Positions 21,005 through 28,497 of a stretch of DNA of 28,497 nt are shown in pieces. The position numbers were made by a program, and so were the translations under genes. The notes under the pieces are model-generated. The model had not been told where the DNA came from, ran no database searches, and saw nothing but the letters and a program-made list of their open reading frames with translations. Position 1 is the stretch's first letter. The number at the start of each line of letters is the position of its first letter. The DNA comes from Lachnospiraceae bacterium UBA3711 (GTDB taxonomy: Bacteria > Bacillota > Clostridia > Lachnospirales > Lachnospiraceae), in assembly GCA_002371345.1 (NCBI GenBank), contig DFHY01000072.1, forward strand, positions 1 to 28,497. The letters are read 5' to 3'.

Positions 21005-23434
21005 ATGAAGACAGGAAGTATCTATGCTATGACAGCTGCAAAGCGAAAGGTGAAGAAGGAACAAAAAGCATGGAAGTACCTTCGGAACCTGTACGGCCAG
21101 GATGGAAGCGAGCTGAACAAGCTGGCTATTATTGACGGGGATATACAGTACACCTATGCTCAGGTATTCCGGGAGTGGGAACGTTACGCCGCAGTCTTTA
21201 CCGCGCTGGATATGACAGAAGAACAAAGTGCCCGCGTAGGCGTTTTGGGTTCTCCTTATCCCGAGGTTTTTTTCGCATCCTATGGTCTTAATATGGTGGG
21301 TGCCCAGGTTTCCCTGATTGCGTCCTGGGCGTCCTTTAGTGTCGGCAAGCTTGAGGAGAGCATCCGCCAGGAGAAGCTCACGGACTTCATCATCACGGAT
21401 GAAATAGCTCAGCCGGATCTGGTCAATGAGCTTCTTCGCAAACGGAAAGAGCTGGGACTTCGCCATGTGATCCTACTGCACGTACATTTTGGAGGCGATT
21501 CTGTCAGTTCGGCTATCACGGCGGCACAGGAGCTCAAGTATGCATCCATGAAGCAATTTTACAATCCGATCTGTATGGATACGCTGCTCATGTGCTTTGG
21601 CAACGGACCTGTGCGGTATGCGCAGCAGGAAACTGAAGACACTGCCTTCATCCTCCACACCACCGGTACCACAAGCGGGGCGGGAAAGCCTGTCCCAATG
21701 TCAGATATGGCAATCAATGAGGCGGCCGGGAGATTCCTTATGATAAAGAATCTGTCCCTGCCTTTCGAAAATCTGGTATCCATGGTCATCGTAGATATCA
21801 GCACATCCTACGGATTCATTGACCAGGTGCACCTGCCTTTTGTGATGGGCGCAACGGTGGTAATCGTACCATTAGGCATACTGAATCCTCTGATCTACAA
21901 GGTCATTTCGTCCAATCACATATCGTTCATGTTCAGCGTCAGCTCCATGTTTGACCGTTGGATTAAGATGCCGGAGGAGGTTGACTTTGACTTCTCCAGC
22001 CTGAAGTTTGTGGCGCTTGGGGGCACATCGGTATCTGCGGCGGATAAGAAACGCTACAGCGAGTTCCTTGAAGAGCACGGCGGCAAGGATGTTATGATCC
22101 TGAACGGCTATGGCCTCACGGAGATGGGCGGCGCTTGCTGCCTCTCCTCGCCGGACCTGGACGACGAATCCATCGGTTATCCGATGCCCGGATTCACGAT
22201 ACAGCTCTACGATGAAGACAACGACCGTTTCTTCACACCAGGAAAAGAAGGCGGCGATGGCATTCTTTACCTGAATTCCCCGTCCATGTCCACACCGGTG
22301 CTGGATGGAAATGTCGTCGTCGATGTCAAGGACATCGACGGAAAGCCTTATGTGTGTACGAAAGATCATGTGCGCGTAGACCCGGACGGGCGGATCACCT
22401 ACCTTGGCCGGGCAACCCGCTTCTTCTTGAATGAAGAGGGCAGAAAATATGACTCAGGACGGGTGGAGACAGAGTTCTCCCGTCTGAAGGACATCGAGAA
22501 TTGTGCCATCGTACCGGTATCGCATAAGATGCACCACGATACAGTCCCCATGCTGTGTGTCAAGACAGTGGAAAGCGCCAGGGCACCGCAGAATGTCATT
22601 CTCGAGGCGCTTCGTCAGGTGTTCGTCGAAGAGAAGCTGCTGTCAGAAGAGTATATTCCCAGCCAGGTGATGCTGGTAGAGAAGTTTCCGCTTAACTCCA
22701 ACGGCAAGATCGACCTGTTTCAGCTCAACCATGGCAAGGTCTCCGGCGATATGTATACGGTGGAACCGGTCCGTTCCCAGGATCAGGTCTCGGATTTCAG
22801 ACTGATTCCGTGCGAAGCCGGACAGACAGACGTGATCGCGCAGATTCTTGAGGATATGTCTGAAGATATCAAAAAAAGTATGCCCGGTCAAAAACGTGGT
22901 AAAAAGGATAAGAGCCAGACAGCGGCGAAGGAAACCAGCAGCAGGCTTTATGAGGATTTCGATCTCAGGCGTTACCTGTATCAGCAGTGGATGAACAACA
23001 GGCGCGGTATGCAGAGGCAAATGGTTTCCTGGCCGGTGCCGTTTGCGCCTCTTTACCGTGCACCTAAAATGCACCGCATGAATGAATGGATATCGGATAT
23101 GGGGGCTGTGATTTCCGAGATGAAGAATCTGCAGCCGGTTATGAAGAACCTGCTGCCGAGTCCTCAGTCTATGATGGAGAAAATGTCTGCTGCCTCGCAG
23201 AGACCGCTGCCGACTCCTCAGTCTATGATAGAGAAAATGGTTACCGGAGAGCAGGGCCTGCTGCCGTGGATAGACGAGCAGTCAGTTCGGACGATGTTCG
23301 ACATGAACAAGATTGCCTTCGAGATAAACCAGTGGCTCATCGAGCACAGGATGCAGATGGATGACAAGGTGTACAAAATGCTTATGATGATACTGGGCCG
23401 GCAGCCCGAGGCAGAGAAAAGGCAGCCGGATTAA
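21005..23434 (+). CDS. AMP-forming adenylating enzyme (acyl-CoA synthetase/ANL family) with C-terminal extension
   Basis: This is an 809-residue protein, longer than the usual 500-600. An ANL core spans about 30-575: P-loop A3 motif LHTTGTTSGAGKPV (217-230), A5 NGYGLTE (367-373), A7 aspartate Asp454 (in CTKD, where the family has TGD), hinge Arg469 in LGRATR, and catalytic Lys568 in FPLNSNGKID. It should activate a carboxylate as acyl-AMP, then probably transfer it to CoA or a carrier. After residue 575 an unrecognised region of about 230 residues follows. It has a basic linker (PGQKRGKKDK) and an 18-residue repeat, LPSPQSMMEKM then LPTPQSMIEKM (DNA 23153-23260). Starts at 20978 (no site), 21005 (AAAGGAG, only four bases away) and 21029 are possible. 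It diverges from the lipase gene. Confidence 0.85.
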   Translation: MKTGSIYAMTAAKRKVKKEQKAWKYLRNLYGQDGSELNKLAIIDGDIQYTYAQVFREWERYAAVFTALDMTEEQSARVGVLGSPYPEVFFASYGLNMVGAQVSLIASWASFSVGKLEESIRQEKLTDFIITDEIAQPDLVNELLRKRKELGLRHVILLHVHFGGDSVSSAITAAQELKYASMKQFYNPICMDTLLMCFGNGPVRYAQQETEDTAFILHTTGTTSGAGKPVPMSDMAINEAAGRFLMIKNLSLPFENLVSMVIVDISTSYGFIDQVHLPFVMGATVVIVPLGILNPLIYKVISSNHISFMFSVSSMFDRWIKMPEEVDFDFSSLKFVALGGTSVSAADKKRYSEFLEEHGGKDVMILNGYGLTEMGGACCLSSPDLDDESIGYPMPGFTIQLYDEDNDRFFTPGKEGGDGILYLNSPSMSTPVLDGNVVVDVKDIDGKPYVCTKDHVRVDPDGRITYLGRATRFFLNEEGRKYDSGRVETEFSRLKDIENCAIVPVSHKMHHDTVPMLCVKTVESARAPQNVILEALRQVFVEEKLLSEEYIPSQVMLVEKFPLNSNGKIDLFQLNHGKVSGDMYTVEPVRSQDQVSDFRLIPCEAGQTDVIAQILEDMSEDIKKSMPGQKRGKKDKSQTAAKETSSRLYEDFDLRRYLYQQWMNNRRGMQRQMVSWPVPFAPLYRAPKMHRMNEWISDMGAVISEMKNLQPVMKNLLPSPQSMMEKMSAASQRPLPTPQSMIEKMVTGEQGLLPWIDEQSVRTMFDMNKIAFEINQWLIEHRMQMDDKVYKMLMMILGRQPEAEKRQPD

Positions 23435-23519
23435 ACGGGTTTTGCGGCTGTGCGTTTTAGACAGCGTAACTTCTCAGTATCGCTTGGCACAAAGATGATT
23501 TTTACAATTCAGAATAGCA

Positions 23520-23557
23520 CGCAGTCGGTGCCTTTCAGGCGCCGGCTGCGTTTTTTT
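23520..23557 (+). terminator. Rho-independent terminator after the adenylating-enzyme gene
   Basis: CGCAGTCGGTGCCT (23520-23533) pairs with AGGCGCCGGCTGCG (23537-23550) with two G-T pairs and a TTC loop, followed by seven T. It shares 25 of 29 core bases with the hairpin at 19254-19286 on the other side of the lipase-ligase pair. The stretch 23435-23519 has no gene. Confidence 0.9.
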
Positions 23558-23573
23558 CGCCGTCCCGATAGTT

Positions 23574-23602
23574 TTGACCTTCACAACATTTTGTGCTAAT
23601 AT
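23574..23602 (+). promoter_or_regulatory. Sigma-A promoter of the KamA-family gene
   Basis: TTGACC (23574-23579) and TAATAT (23597-23602) are 17 bases apart. Transcription would start about 47 bases before the ATG at 23656, which has an AAAGGAG box at 23643-23649. Confidence 0.65.
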
Positions 23603-23655
23603 TGTTGATTATATGGTAAAGATGTAGAGAATATATCTGCAGAAAGGAGTGTGCT

Positions 23656-24747
23656 ATGGCTATTTTGAACAGACTTCTTTCCGAATGCATTCGGGATGTG
23701 GACGGACTTAACAGTTATCTTAAACTGACTTCAGATGATGCGAAGCGGATAGGGGAGATCTCTGAGAGATACCCGATATGTATCCCTCCGTATTACCTGA
23801 AGCTGATAGATCCGGAGAATCCCGATGACCCGATCCGCAGGATCTGCATACCGGGGACGCAGGAGCTGTCGGGCGCCGGCGTTGAAGATACCAGCGGCGA
23901 GGGCGACAATACTGTCATACGTGGCATGCAGCATAAGTATCGTCAGACCGCTCTGATACTGACGACCAACCAGTGCTCTATGTACTGCCGTTTCTGCTTC
24001 CGCAAGAGAATGGTGGGATATTCAGAACATGAGACAGCGGAGCATGTCAGGGAGATGGCTGATTATGTGACGAGGCATACGGAGATCAACAACGTGCTTC
24101 TGTCAGGCGGGGACGCTCTGATCAATCCGAACTCCGTTATTGAGACATATCTGGAAACATTCTCTCAGATACCGGCTCTTGACTTCATCAGGATAGGCAC
24201 CAGAACTCCGGTTGTTCTTCCGATGAGAATATATGAAGATGAGGAGCTTCTTGGAATACTGAAAAAGTATAACAGGAAGAAGCAGATACTGATCGTCACT
24301 CATTTCAATCATCCGAATGAAGTGACGTCCGAGGCAAAGAGAGCGGTTGACGCACTGATCGAGTGCGGATGCATAGTCAGGAACCAGACTGTCCTGCTGA
24401 AAGGGGTCAGCGATGATCCGAAGACACTGGCACGACTCCTCAACATGCTGGTCTCGATCGGAGTCATACCGTACTATGTGTTCCAGTGCCGCCCCGCAAG
24501 AGGCGCCCTTGACGAGTTCCAGATTCCGATCCTTAAAGGCTCGGCAATAGTGGAGGAGGCCAAGAGCATGATGAACGGCCAGGCCAAGAGCATCCACTAT
24601 TGCATGTCGCATGTCACGGGCAAGATAGAGATCCTGGGACCGGTCGAGGGCAATAAGATGCTGTTCAAGTATCATCAGGCGAAGTACGCTGAGGACAATT
24701 CGCGGATCTTCGTGCAGGAGCTTGCACCCGACCAGTGCTGGCTGTGA
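23656..24747 (+). CDS. KamA-family radical SAM protein (lysine 2,3-aminomutase-like)
   Basis: The 363-residue product is a radical SAM enzyme with the cluster motif CSMYCRFC (Cys107, Cys111, Cys114), followed by FRKR. LLSGGDALINPN binds SAM, and FIRIGTRTPVVLPMRI is typical of lysine/glutamate 2,3-aminomutases and EpmB. True KamA proteins are usually above 400 residues. Their PLP lysine lies in a glycine-rich PGGGGK-type motif, whereas here the corresponding place reads MSHVTGKIEILG, with Lys323 as the only obvious candidate. The CRFCFRKR version of the cluster region looks more like EpmB than like CRHCTRRR of KamA. The product is therefore called only to family. It is preceded by its own promoter and followed by a 378-base gap, so it appears monocistronic. 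Confidence 0.85.
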   Translation: MAILNRLLSECIRDVDGLNSYLKLTSDDAKRIGEISERYPICIPPYYLKLIDPENPDDPIRRICIPGTQELSGAGVEDTSGEGDNTVIRGMQHKYRQTALILTTNQCSMYCRFCFRKRMVGYSEHETAEHVREMADYVTRHTEINNVLLSGGDALINPNSVIETYLETFSQIPALDFIRIGTRTPVVLPMRIYEDEELLGILKKYNRKKQILIVTHFNHPNEVTSEAKRAVDALIECGCIVRNQTVLLKGVSDDPKTLARLLNMLVSIGVIPYYVFQCRPARGALDEFQIPILKGSAIVEEAKSMMNGQAKSIHYCMSHVTGKIEILGPVEGNKMLFKYHQAKYAEDNSRIFVQELAPDQCWL

Positions 24748-25125
24748 AACTGAGCCGCGAAGCGGCCCTGAAAGACGGAAAGAATCATCGCCAGATCCGG
24801 CTGTAAACCTGAACCTTGGAGCGGACTCGCAATGACGGAAAGTGCCCGTACAAACGATGGATGTGAAAGTTGTGGATCATTCACCATATTGAGGCGGAGC
24901 TGTGTCTGCGGATTACGTGAGTGACGATAGGTTTACTCAGCTGCAGACTTGCGGACGACGGGTCATTTTACTTCACTGCTTCAGCTCCGGAGTATGACCA
25001 TATCGTTCTGCGCCACAGTGATACTCTGAGGGGGCTTGCGGATGCCGGTTCTTCAGACTGACCGGGAGGCGGGGCTGTTCGGCCCCGGGCACAATACATT
25101 ACCATCACATCATCAGGAGGGTAAA
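24748..25125. other. 378-base intergenic region before the arabinofuranosidase gene
   Basis: I see no gene. There is a GCCGC-GAA-GCGGC hairpin just after the upstream stop. Two loosely similar stretches end in GACGGAAAG (near 24775 and 24835). A GGGGC-TGTTCG-GCCCC hairpin (25071-25086) lies 29 bases before the ribosome-binding site and could modulate translation. I could not pick a convincing promoter, although one should be here. Confidence 0.4.
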
Positions 25126-26628
25126 ATGAGTGTGAAGAAAGCCAGAATCAGTATTGACCGCGATATAGAAGTGTCTCCGGTAGACGAGCGTATATTCGCG
25201 TCCTTTATAGAGCATCTGGGACGGGCGGTTTATGAGGGAATCTACCAGCCGGGTCTCCCGGTGTCCGACGAGGATGGGCTGAGAAAGGACACGATCGAAC
25301 TGATCCGTGAGATCAATGTTCCGCTTGTCCGCTACCCGGGCGGAAACTTTGTGTCAGGATTCAACTGGGAGGATTCCATCGGGCCGGTCTCGGAACGTCC
25401 GCACAGGATCGACCCTGCCTGGGGCGTGATAGAGACAAATGAGTTCGGCCTTCATGAGTTTATGAGCTGGACAAAGAAGGCGGGAACCAAACCGATGTAC
25501 GCGATCAACCTTGGCACCAGAGGCATTGACGCGGCAAGGGCTGTCATCGAGTACTGCAATGTCAGGAGCGGGTCATGGTACAGCGACCTGCGCAGGAAGA
25601 ACGGTGCCGAGGACCCATTTGACATCAAGCTATGGTGCCTGGGAAATGAGATGGACGGACCGTGGCAGATGGGCCATAAGACCGCGCATGAGTACGGGAG
25701 AGCCGCGGCTGAGGCCGGACGTATCATGAAGATGGTGGATCCGTCAATAGAGTGTGTTGCCTGCGGATCATCAAACACCCAGATGCCGACATTCGCTGCG
25801 TGGGAGGCTGAGGTTCTGATGCAGTCCTATGAGACGACGGACTATCTGAGCCTCCATACCTATTACGGAAACAGGGATGACAACACGCCCGACTTCCTGG
25901 CGTCAAGTGTTGATATGGATAAGTTCATCCGCTCGATAGTGTCTGTCTGCGATTACGTGAAGGCGGTGAAACGCACAGATAAGCAGATCAATCTCAGCTT
26001 CGACGAGTGGAATGTCTGGTATCATTCAAATGAAGCTGACAAGAAGCTGGAGAAGTGGATACAGCATCCGCATCAGCTGGAGGATATCTATAACTTCGAG
26101 GACGCCTTGCTGGTCGGAAGTATGCTGATAACCCTGCTCCGCCATGCCGACAGGGTCAAGGTTGCCTGCCTGGCCCAGCTTGTAAATGTGATCGCCCCGA
26201 TCATGACTTCGGATACCGGCGCATGGAGGCAGACGATATTCTATCCGTACATGCACGCGAGCACCATGGGCCGCGGTACTGTTCTGAACACGGCTGTGAA
26301 GGTCGACACCTACGAGTCCAGCCACGGCGACGCTCCATACATTGATTCTGTCGCGGTCAAGGATGAGGAGCATGACACGCTGACTGTATTTGCCGTCAAT
26401 AAGGACCTTGAGAATTCTTATGAGGTTACGATGGATGTGAGACAGTTTGAGGGTTATTCGGTAAAGGAGCACATTCTCCTGACAAACGATGACCTGAAGG
26501 CCGTGAATACCGAGCAGGATCCGGACCGGGTGTCGCCGGTGAAGGCTGACACAGACAAGATTGATGCCGGAACGCTGACGATGTGCCTGCCCGCGAAGAG
26601 CTGGAACGTGATACGGCTTGGCAGGTGA
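25126..26628 (+). CDS. Alpha-L-arabinofuranosidase, glycoside hydrolase family 51
   Basis: It releases terminal alpha-L-arabinofuranosyl units from arabinan or arabinoxylan fragments. The 500-residue protein has no signal peptide, so it acts on imported oligosaccharides. GH51 hallmarks are the N-terminal SPVDERIFASFIEHLGRAVYEGIY, RYPGGNFVSGFNWEDSIGP, acid/base Glu175 in WCLGNEMDGPW, and nucleophile Glu294 in LSFDEWNVWYH. A beta-sandwich C-terminus ends in LPAKSWNVIRL. ATG 25126 follows AGGAGG (25115-25120) by five bases; an upstream in-frame extension to GTG 25036 lacks a site and lies outside the homology. No other arabinan genes are in view. It points to a plant-polysaccharide habitat, and the arabinose it releases would feed the pentose pathway. 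Confidence 0.96.
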   Translation: MSVKKARISIDRDIEVSPVDERIFASFIEHLGRAVYEGIYQPGLPVSDEDGLRKDTIELIREINVPLVRYPGGNFVSGFNWEDSIGPVSERPHRIDPAWGVIETNEFGLHEFMSWTKKAGTKPMYAINLGTRGIDAARAVIEYCNVRSGSWYSDLRRKNGAEDPFDIKLWCLGNEMDGPWQMGHKTAHEYGRAAAEAGRIMKMVDPSIECVACGSSNTQMPTFAAWEAEVLMQSYETTDYLSLHTYYGNRDDNTPDFLASSVDMDKFIRSIVSVCDYVKAVKRTDKQINLSFDEWNVWYHSNEADKKLEKWIQHPHQLEDIYNFEDALLVGSMLITLLRHADRVKVACLAQLVNVIAPIMTSDTGAWRQTIFYPYMHASTMGRGTVLNTAVKVDTYESSHGDAPYIDSVAVKDEEHDTLTVFAVNKDLENSYEVTMDVRQFEGYSVKEHILLTNDDLKAVNTEQDPDRVSPVKADTDKIDAGTLTMCLPAKSWNVIRLGR

Positions 26629-26634
26629 CAAGAA

Positions 26635-26678
26635 AACAGGCCATGCAGGAACAGCGGATTGTTTCTGCATGGCTTGTT
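26635..26678. terminator. Bidirectional terminator between arabinofuranosidase and mutS2
   Basis: AACAGGCCATGCAG (26635-26648) pairs with CTGCATGGCTTGTT (26665-26678) over 14 positions with one G-T pair, around a 16-base loop. T-rich sequence flanks both sides: TTGTTCATTTC on the plus strand, and TGTTTTCTTG read on the minus strand. It lies between two converging genes. Confidence 0.75.
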
Positions 26679-26688
26679 CATTTCAAGG

Positions 26689-28497
26689 TCACTTCAGCTG
26701 CACGATCGTAACTCCGGCGTCGCCCTCGCCGTACTGGCCCAGGCGGAAGGAGGCGATCTTTTTTTGTCTTCGCAGGTAGTCGTGTACGCCCTTGCGCAGC
26801 GCGCCGGTGCCTTTGCCGTGTACTATGCGGACGGTTTCAAGATGCGCGACCCTGGCATCGTCAAGGTACTTCTCGAGGGCTGAGACACCCTCATCCACCG
26901 TCATTCCGAGCAGATTGATCTCAGGTGACACCGAGGCGGACTTGGCCATGCTGACTCTGCCGGAGCCGGAGCGCTGAAGACCCGGAGCGCGGATGGTCAC
27001 CTCGTCTATCAGCTCAAGGTCTTTCAGGTTGACCGATGAGTTAAGGATTCCCATGCGTACCTTGAGGTTGCCCTTCTGGTCCGGGAGACTGGTTACGGTT
27101 CCCTTCAGGTTCATTGACTTGACGAAGACCGCGTCCCCGACCTTGAGCTTCTTTGGGTCTATGCTGCGCCGCTTCTCTTCGAGAGCAGCGGCGTTTTTTG
27201 ATTCCGCAGCGGACGATTTCTTGTCAAGGGCATTCATCTTCTCGCGTAGCTTCGTGCGCTCGCGCTCCATCTCACGCGCCTTGTTCGCCTCGCCGCCGTA
27301 CCGGTTGTAGTTGCGGATCGTCTCGTCGGCGTAAGCCTTGGTTTCTCTCAGGATCTGTGCGGCTTCCTCGCGGGCCTTTGCTAGGATCTTTTCTCTGGAT
27401 TCCTCAAGCTGCCTCGTGCGGCGCTCCAGAGAGGAGCGCAGAGCGGCGGCCTCGTCCCTGTTGCGGTGCATCTGCTTCTCTGCTTCCTCCATGGATATCC
27501 TGCGGTCCTCCAGGTCGGAAATGACATCCTCAAAGTCCTCTTCGGCATCGGTCAGGTGCGCCCGGGCGCTCTCAATCACTTCGTCGGGAAGTCCCAGCTT
27601 TTTTGATATGGCAAAAGCATTTGACTTGCCGGGAACGCCGATCAGCAGCCTGTAGGTGGGGCGCAGCGTCGAGACGTCGAACTCGCAGCAGCCGTTTTCA
27701 ACCCCGGGCGTGGAGAGCGCGAATATCTTAAGCTCTGAATAGTGTGTTGTCGCTATCGTGCGTATGCCGCGGTCGTGAAGAGACGACAGGATAGCGATCG
27801 CGAGAGCGGCGCCCTCGTCGGGATCCGTTCCGGCTCCGAGCTCGTCGAACAGAACCAGCGATCTCTCGTCCGCATGGTTCCAGAAAGAGACAATATTAGT
27901 CATATGGCTTGAAAATGTACTCAGGCTCTGCTCTATGGACTGCTCGTCCCCTATGTCCGCGAAGACTTCGTCAAACAGTGCCAGCATGCTGTGCTCGGCG
28001 GCCGGGATATGGAGACCGGCCTGCCCCATGAGTGTCAGAAGACCGACTGTCTTAAGGCTGACTGTTTTACCGCCGGTATTCGGCCCGGAGATGACGAGCA
28101 GGTCGAAATCCTTTCCAAGGCGTATATCGACAGGAACGACTGTCTTCGGGTCAATAAGAGGATGGCGGCTGCGGCGCAGCTCTATGATGCCGTCCTCGTT
28201 GAAATCAGGACGGGTGGCGTTCATTTTTTTGGCAAGCATTGCCCTTGCGAAAATGAAATCAAGAGCTGTGAGTATCTGGGTGTCCGCGATCAGGATATCG
28301 CTGCTTGCGGCTGCCATCTCGCTCAGCGAGGCAAGTATCTTCTGTATCTCGGCTTTCTCATCCGCCTCAAGCTGTCTGATATCGTTATTCAGCTTTACGA
28401 TGGCCATCGGCTCGATAAACAGTGTCGAGCCGGTGGACGACTGGTCATGGATCATTCCCGCGACCTGTGAACGGTGTTCCGCCTTCACGGGTATGCA
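26689..28497 (-). CDS. mutS2: MutS2 ATPase (partial, C-terminal part)
   Basis: MutS2 is a MutS-family ATPase with an Smr domain, implicated in suppressing recombination and in ribosome collision quality control. The frame runs open off the window edge, so the N-terminal part, normally a further 180 or so residues, is missing. VKAEHRSQVAGMIHDQSSTGSTLFIEP at the edge is internal to the family. Walker A is SGPNTGGKTVSLKTVG, Walker B LVLFDELGAGTDPDEG, followed by ATTHYSELK. A long charged coiled coil follows (EEAEKQMHRNRDEAAAL through RERTKLREKMNALDKK), then a KOW-like segment (KVGDAVFVKSMNLKGTV) and the Smr domain with VRIVHGKGTGALR. The Smr LDxR motif reads INLLG here, so the putative nuclease residues are not conserved. 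Confidence 0.95.
   Translation of the reverse strand, partial: CIPVKAEHRSQVAGMIHDQSSTGSTLFIEPMAIVKLNNDIRQLEADEKAEIQKILASLSEMAAASSDILIADTQILTALDFIFARAMLAKKMNATRPDFNEDGIIELRRSRHPLIDPKTVVPVDIRLGKDFDLLVISGPNTGGKTVSLKTVGLLTLMGQAGLHIPAAEHSMLALFDEVFADIGDEQSIEQSLSTFSSHMTNIVSFWNHADERSLVLFDELGAGTDPDEGAALAIAILSSLHDRGIRTIATTHYSELKIFALSTPGVENGCCEFDVSTLRPTYRLLIGVPGKSNAFAISKKLGLPDEVIESARAHLTDAEEDFEDVISDLEDRRISMEEAEKQMHRNRDEAAALRSSLERRTRQLEESREKILAKAREEAAQILRETKAYADETIRNYNRYGGEANKAREMERERTKLREKMNALDKKSSAAESKNAAALEEKRRSIDPKKLKVGDAVFVKSMNLKGTVTSLPDQKGNLKVRMGILNSSVNLKDLELIDEVTIRAPGLQRSGSGRVSMAKSASVSPEINLLGMTVDEGVSALEKYLDDARVAHLETVRIVHGKGTGALRKGVHDYLRRQKKIASFRLGQYGEGDAGVTIVQLK

Noticed and set aside
23153..23260. 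CRISPR-like or VNTR array at the 54-base repeats
   Set aside because: Only two full units exist and they lie in frame within the coding region, so they are protein repeats.
24748..24851. Two tandem copies of an element ending in GACGGAAAG
   Set aside because: Alignment needs gaps and agrees at only about two thirds of positions, so it may be chance.
25036..25125. 30-codon upstream extension of the arabinofuranosidase
   Set aside because: GTG 25036 has no ribosome-binding site and the residues do not resemble GH51 N-termini. AGGAGG directly precedes ATG 25126.

Overview
The window looks like chromosomal DNA of a Gram-positive anaerobe in the Clostridia, most likely Lachnospiraceae-like. This rests on strong AGGAGG/AAAGGAG ribosome-binding sites, sigma-A promoters with 17-base spacers, MutS2, a KamA-family radical SAM protein, a cytosolic GH51 arabinofuranosidase, RpiR and FadR-type regulators, and a transketolase split in two. 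It is an inference; there is no rRNA or other phylogenetic marker. No tRNA, rRNA, CRISPR array, transposase or phage gene was seen.

Layout. (1) 1-1826: pgi with its own promoter. It converges at 8 bases on a FadR-type GntR regulator (1835-2521, minus). (2) 2667-5690: a clean promoter with an overlapping palindromic operator, then the split transketolase (2814-3635, 3761-4699) and a GarR-type tartronate semialdehyde reductase (4794-5690). (3) 5925-13546: a long operon with an SDR dehydrogenase, a complete TRAP transporter (dctP, dctQ, dctM), a TIM-barrel sugar epimerase/isomerase, a membrane-anchored degenerate NERD-like protein and an FGGY carbohydrate kinase. (4) 13705-15884: a zinc medium-chain dehydrogenase and a class I DhnA/LsrF-type aldolase, closed by a hairpin. 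(5) 16048-19147: an RpiR regulator, a glycerate dehydrogenase/hydroxypyruvate reductase and a glycerate 2-kinase, followed by a structured region and a strong hairpin. (6) 19380-23434: a divergent pair encoding a class 3 lipase-like hydrolase (minus) and an ANL adenylating enzyme with a repeat-bearing C-terminal extension (plus). Near-identical terminator hairpins bound the pair, and a large MITE-like imperfect palindrome lies between the genes. (7) 23656-26628: an atypical KamA-family radical SAM protein and the arabinofuranosidase. (8) 26689-28497: the C-terminal part of MutS2 on the minus strand, cut by the window end.

Blocks 2-5 read as one catabolic locus of roughly 16.5 kb. A TRAP importer takes up a small, probably carboxylated, carbohydrate. 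Two dehydrogenases and an epimerase convert it to a ketose, an FGGY kinase phosphorylates it and a Schiff-base aldolase splits it. The C3 acid branch (tartronate semialdehyde or hydroxypyruvate to D-glycerate to 2-phosphoglycerate) and transketolase return carbon to glycolysis. Blocks 3 and 4 share the same promoter plus the same inverted repeat at the same position, so they are probably one regulon. The substrate cannot be read from the sequence. The most unusual items are this undefined pathway, its NERD-like passenger, the lipase/adenylating-enzyme cassette with its flanking hairpins and internal palindrome, and a 36-base repeat shared by two ends of the locus.
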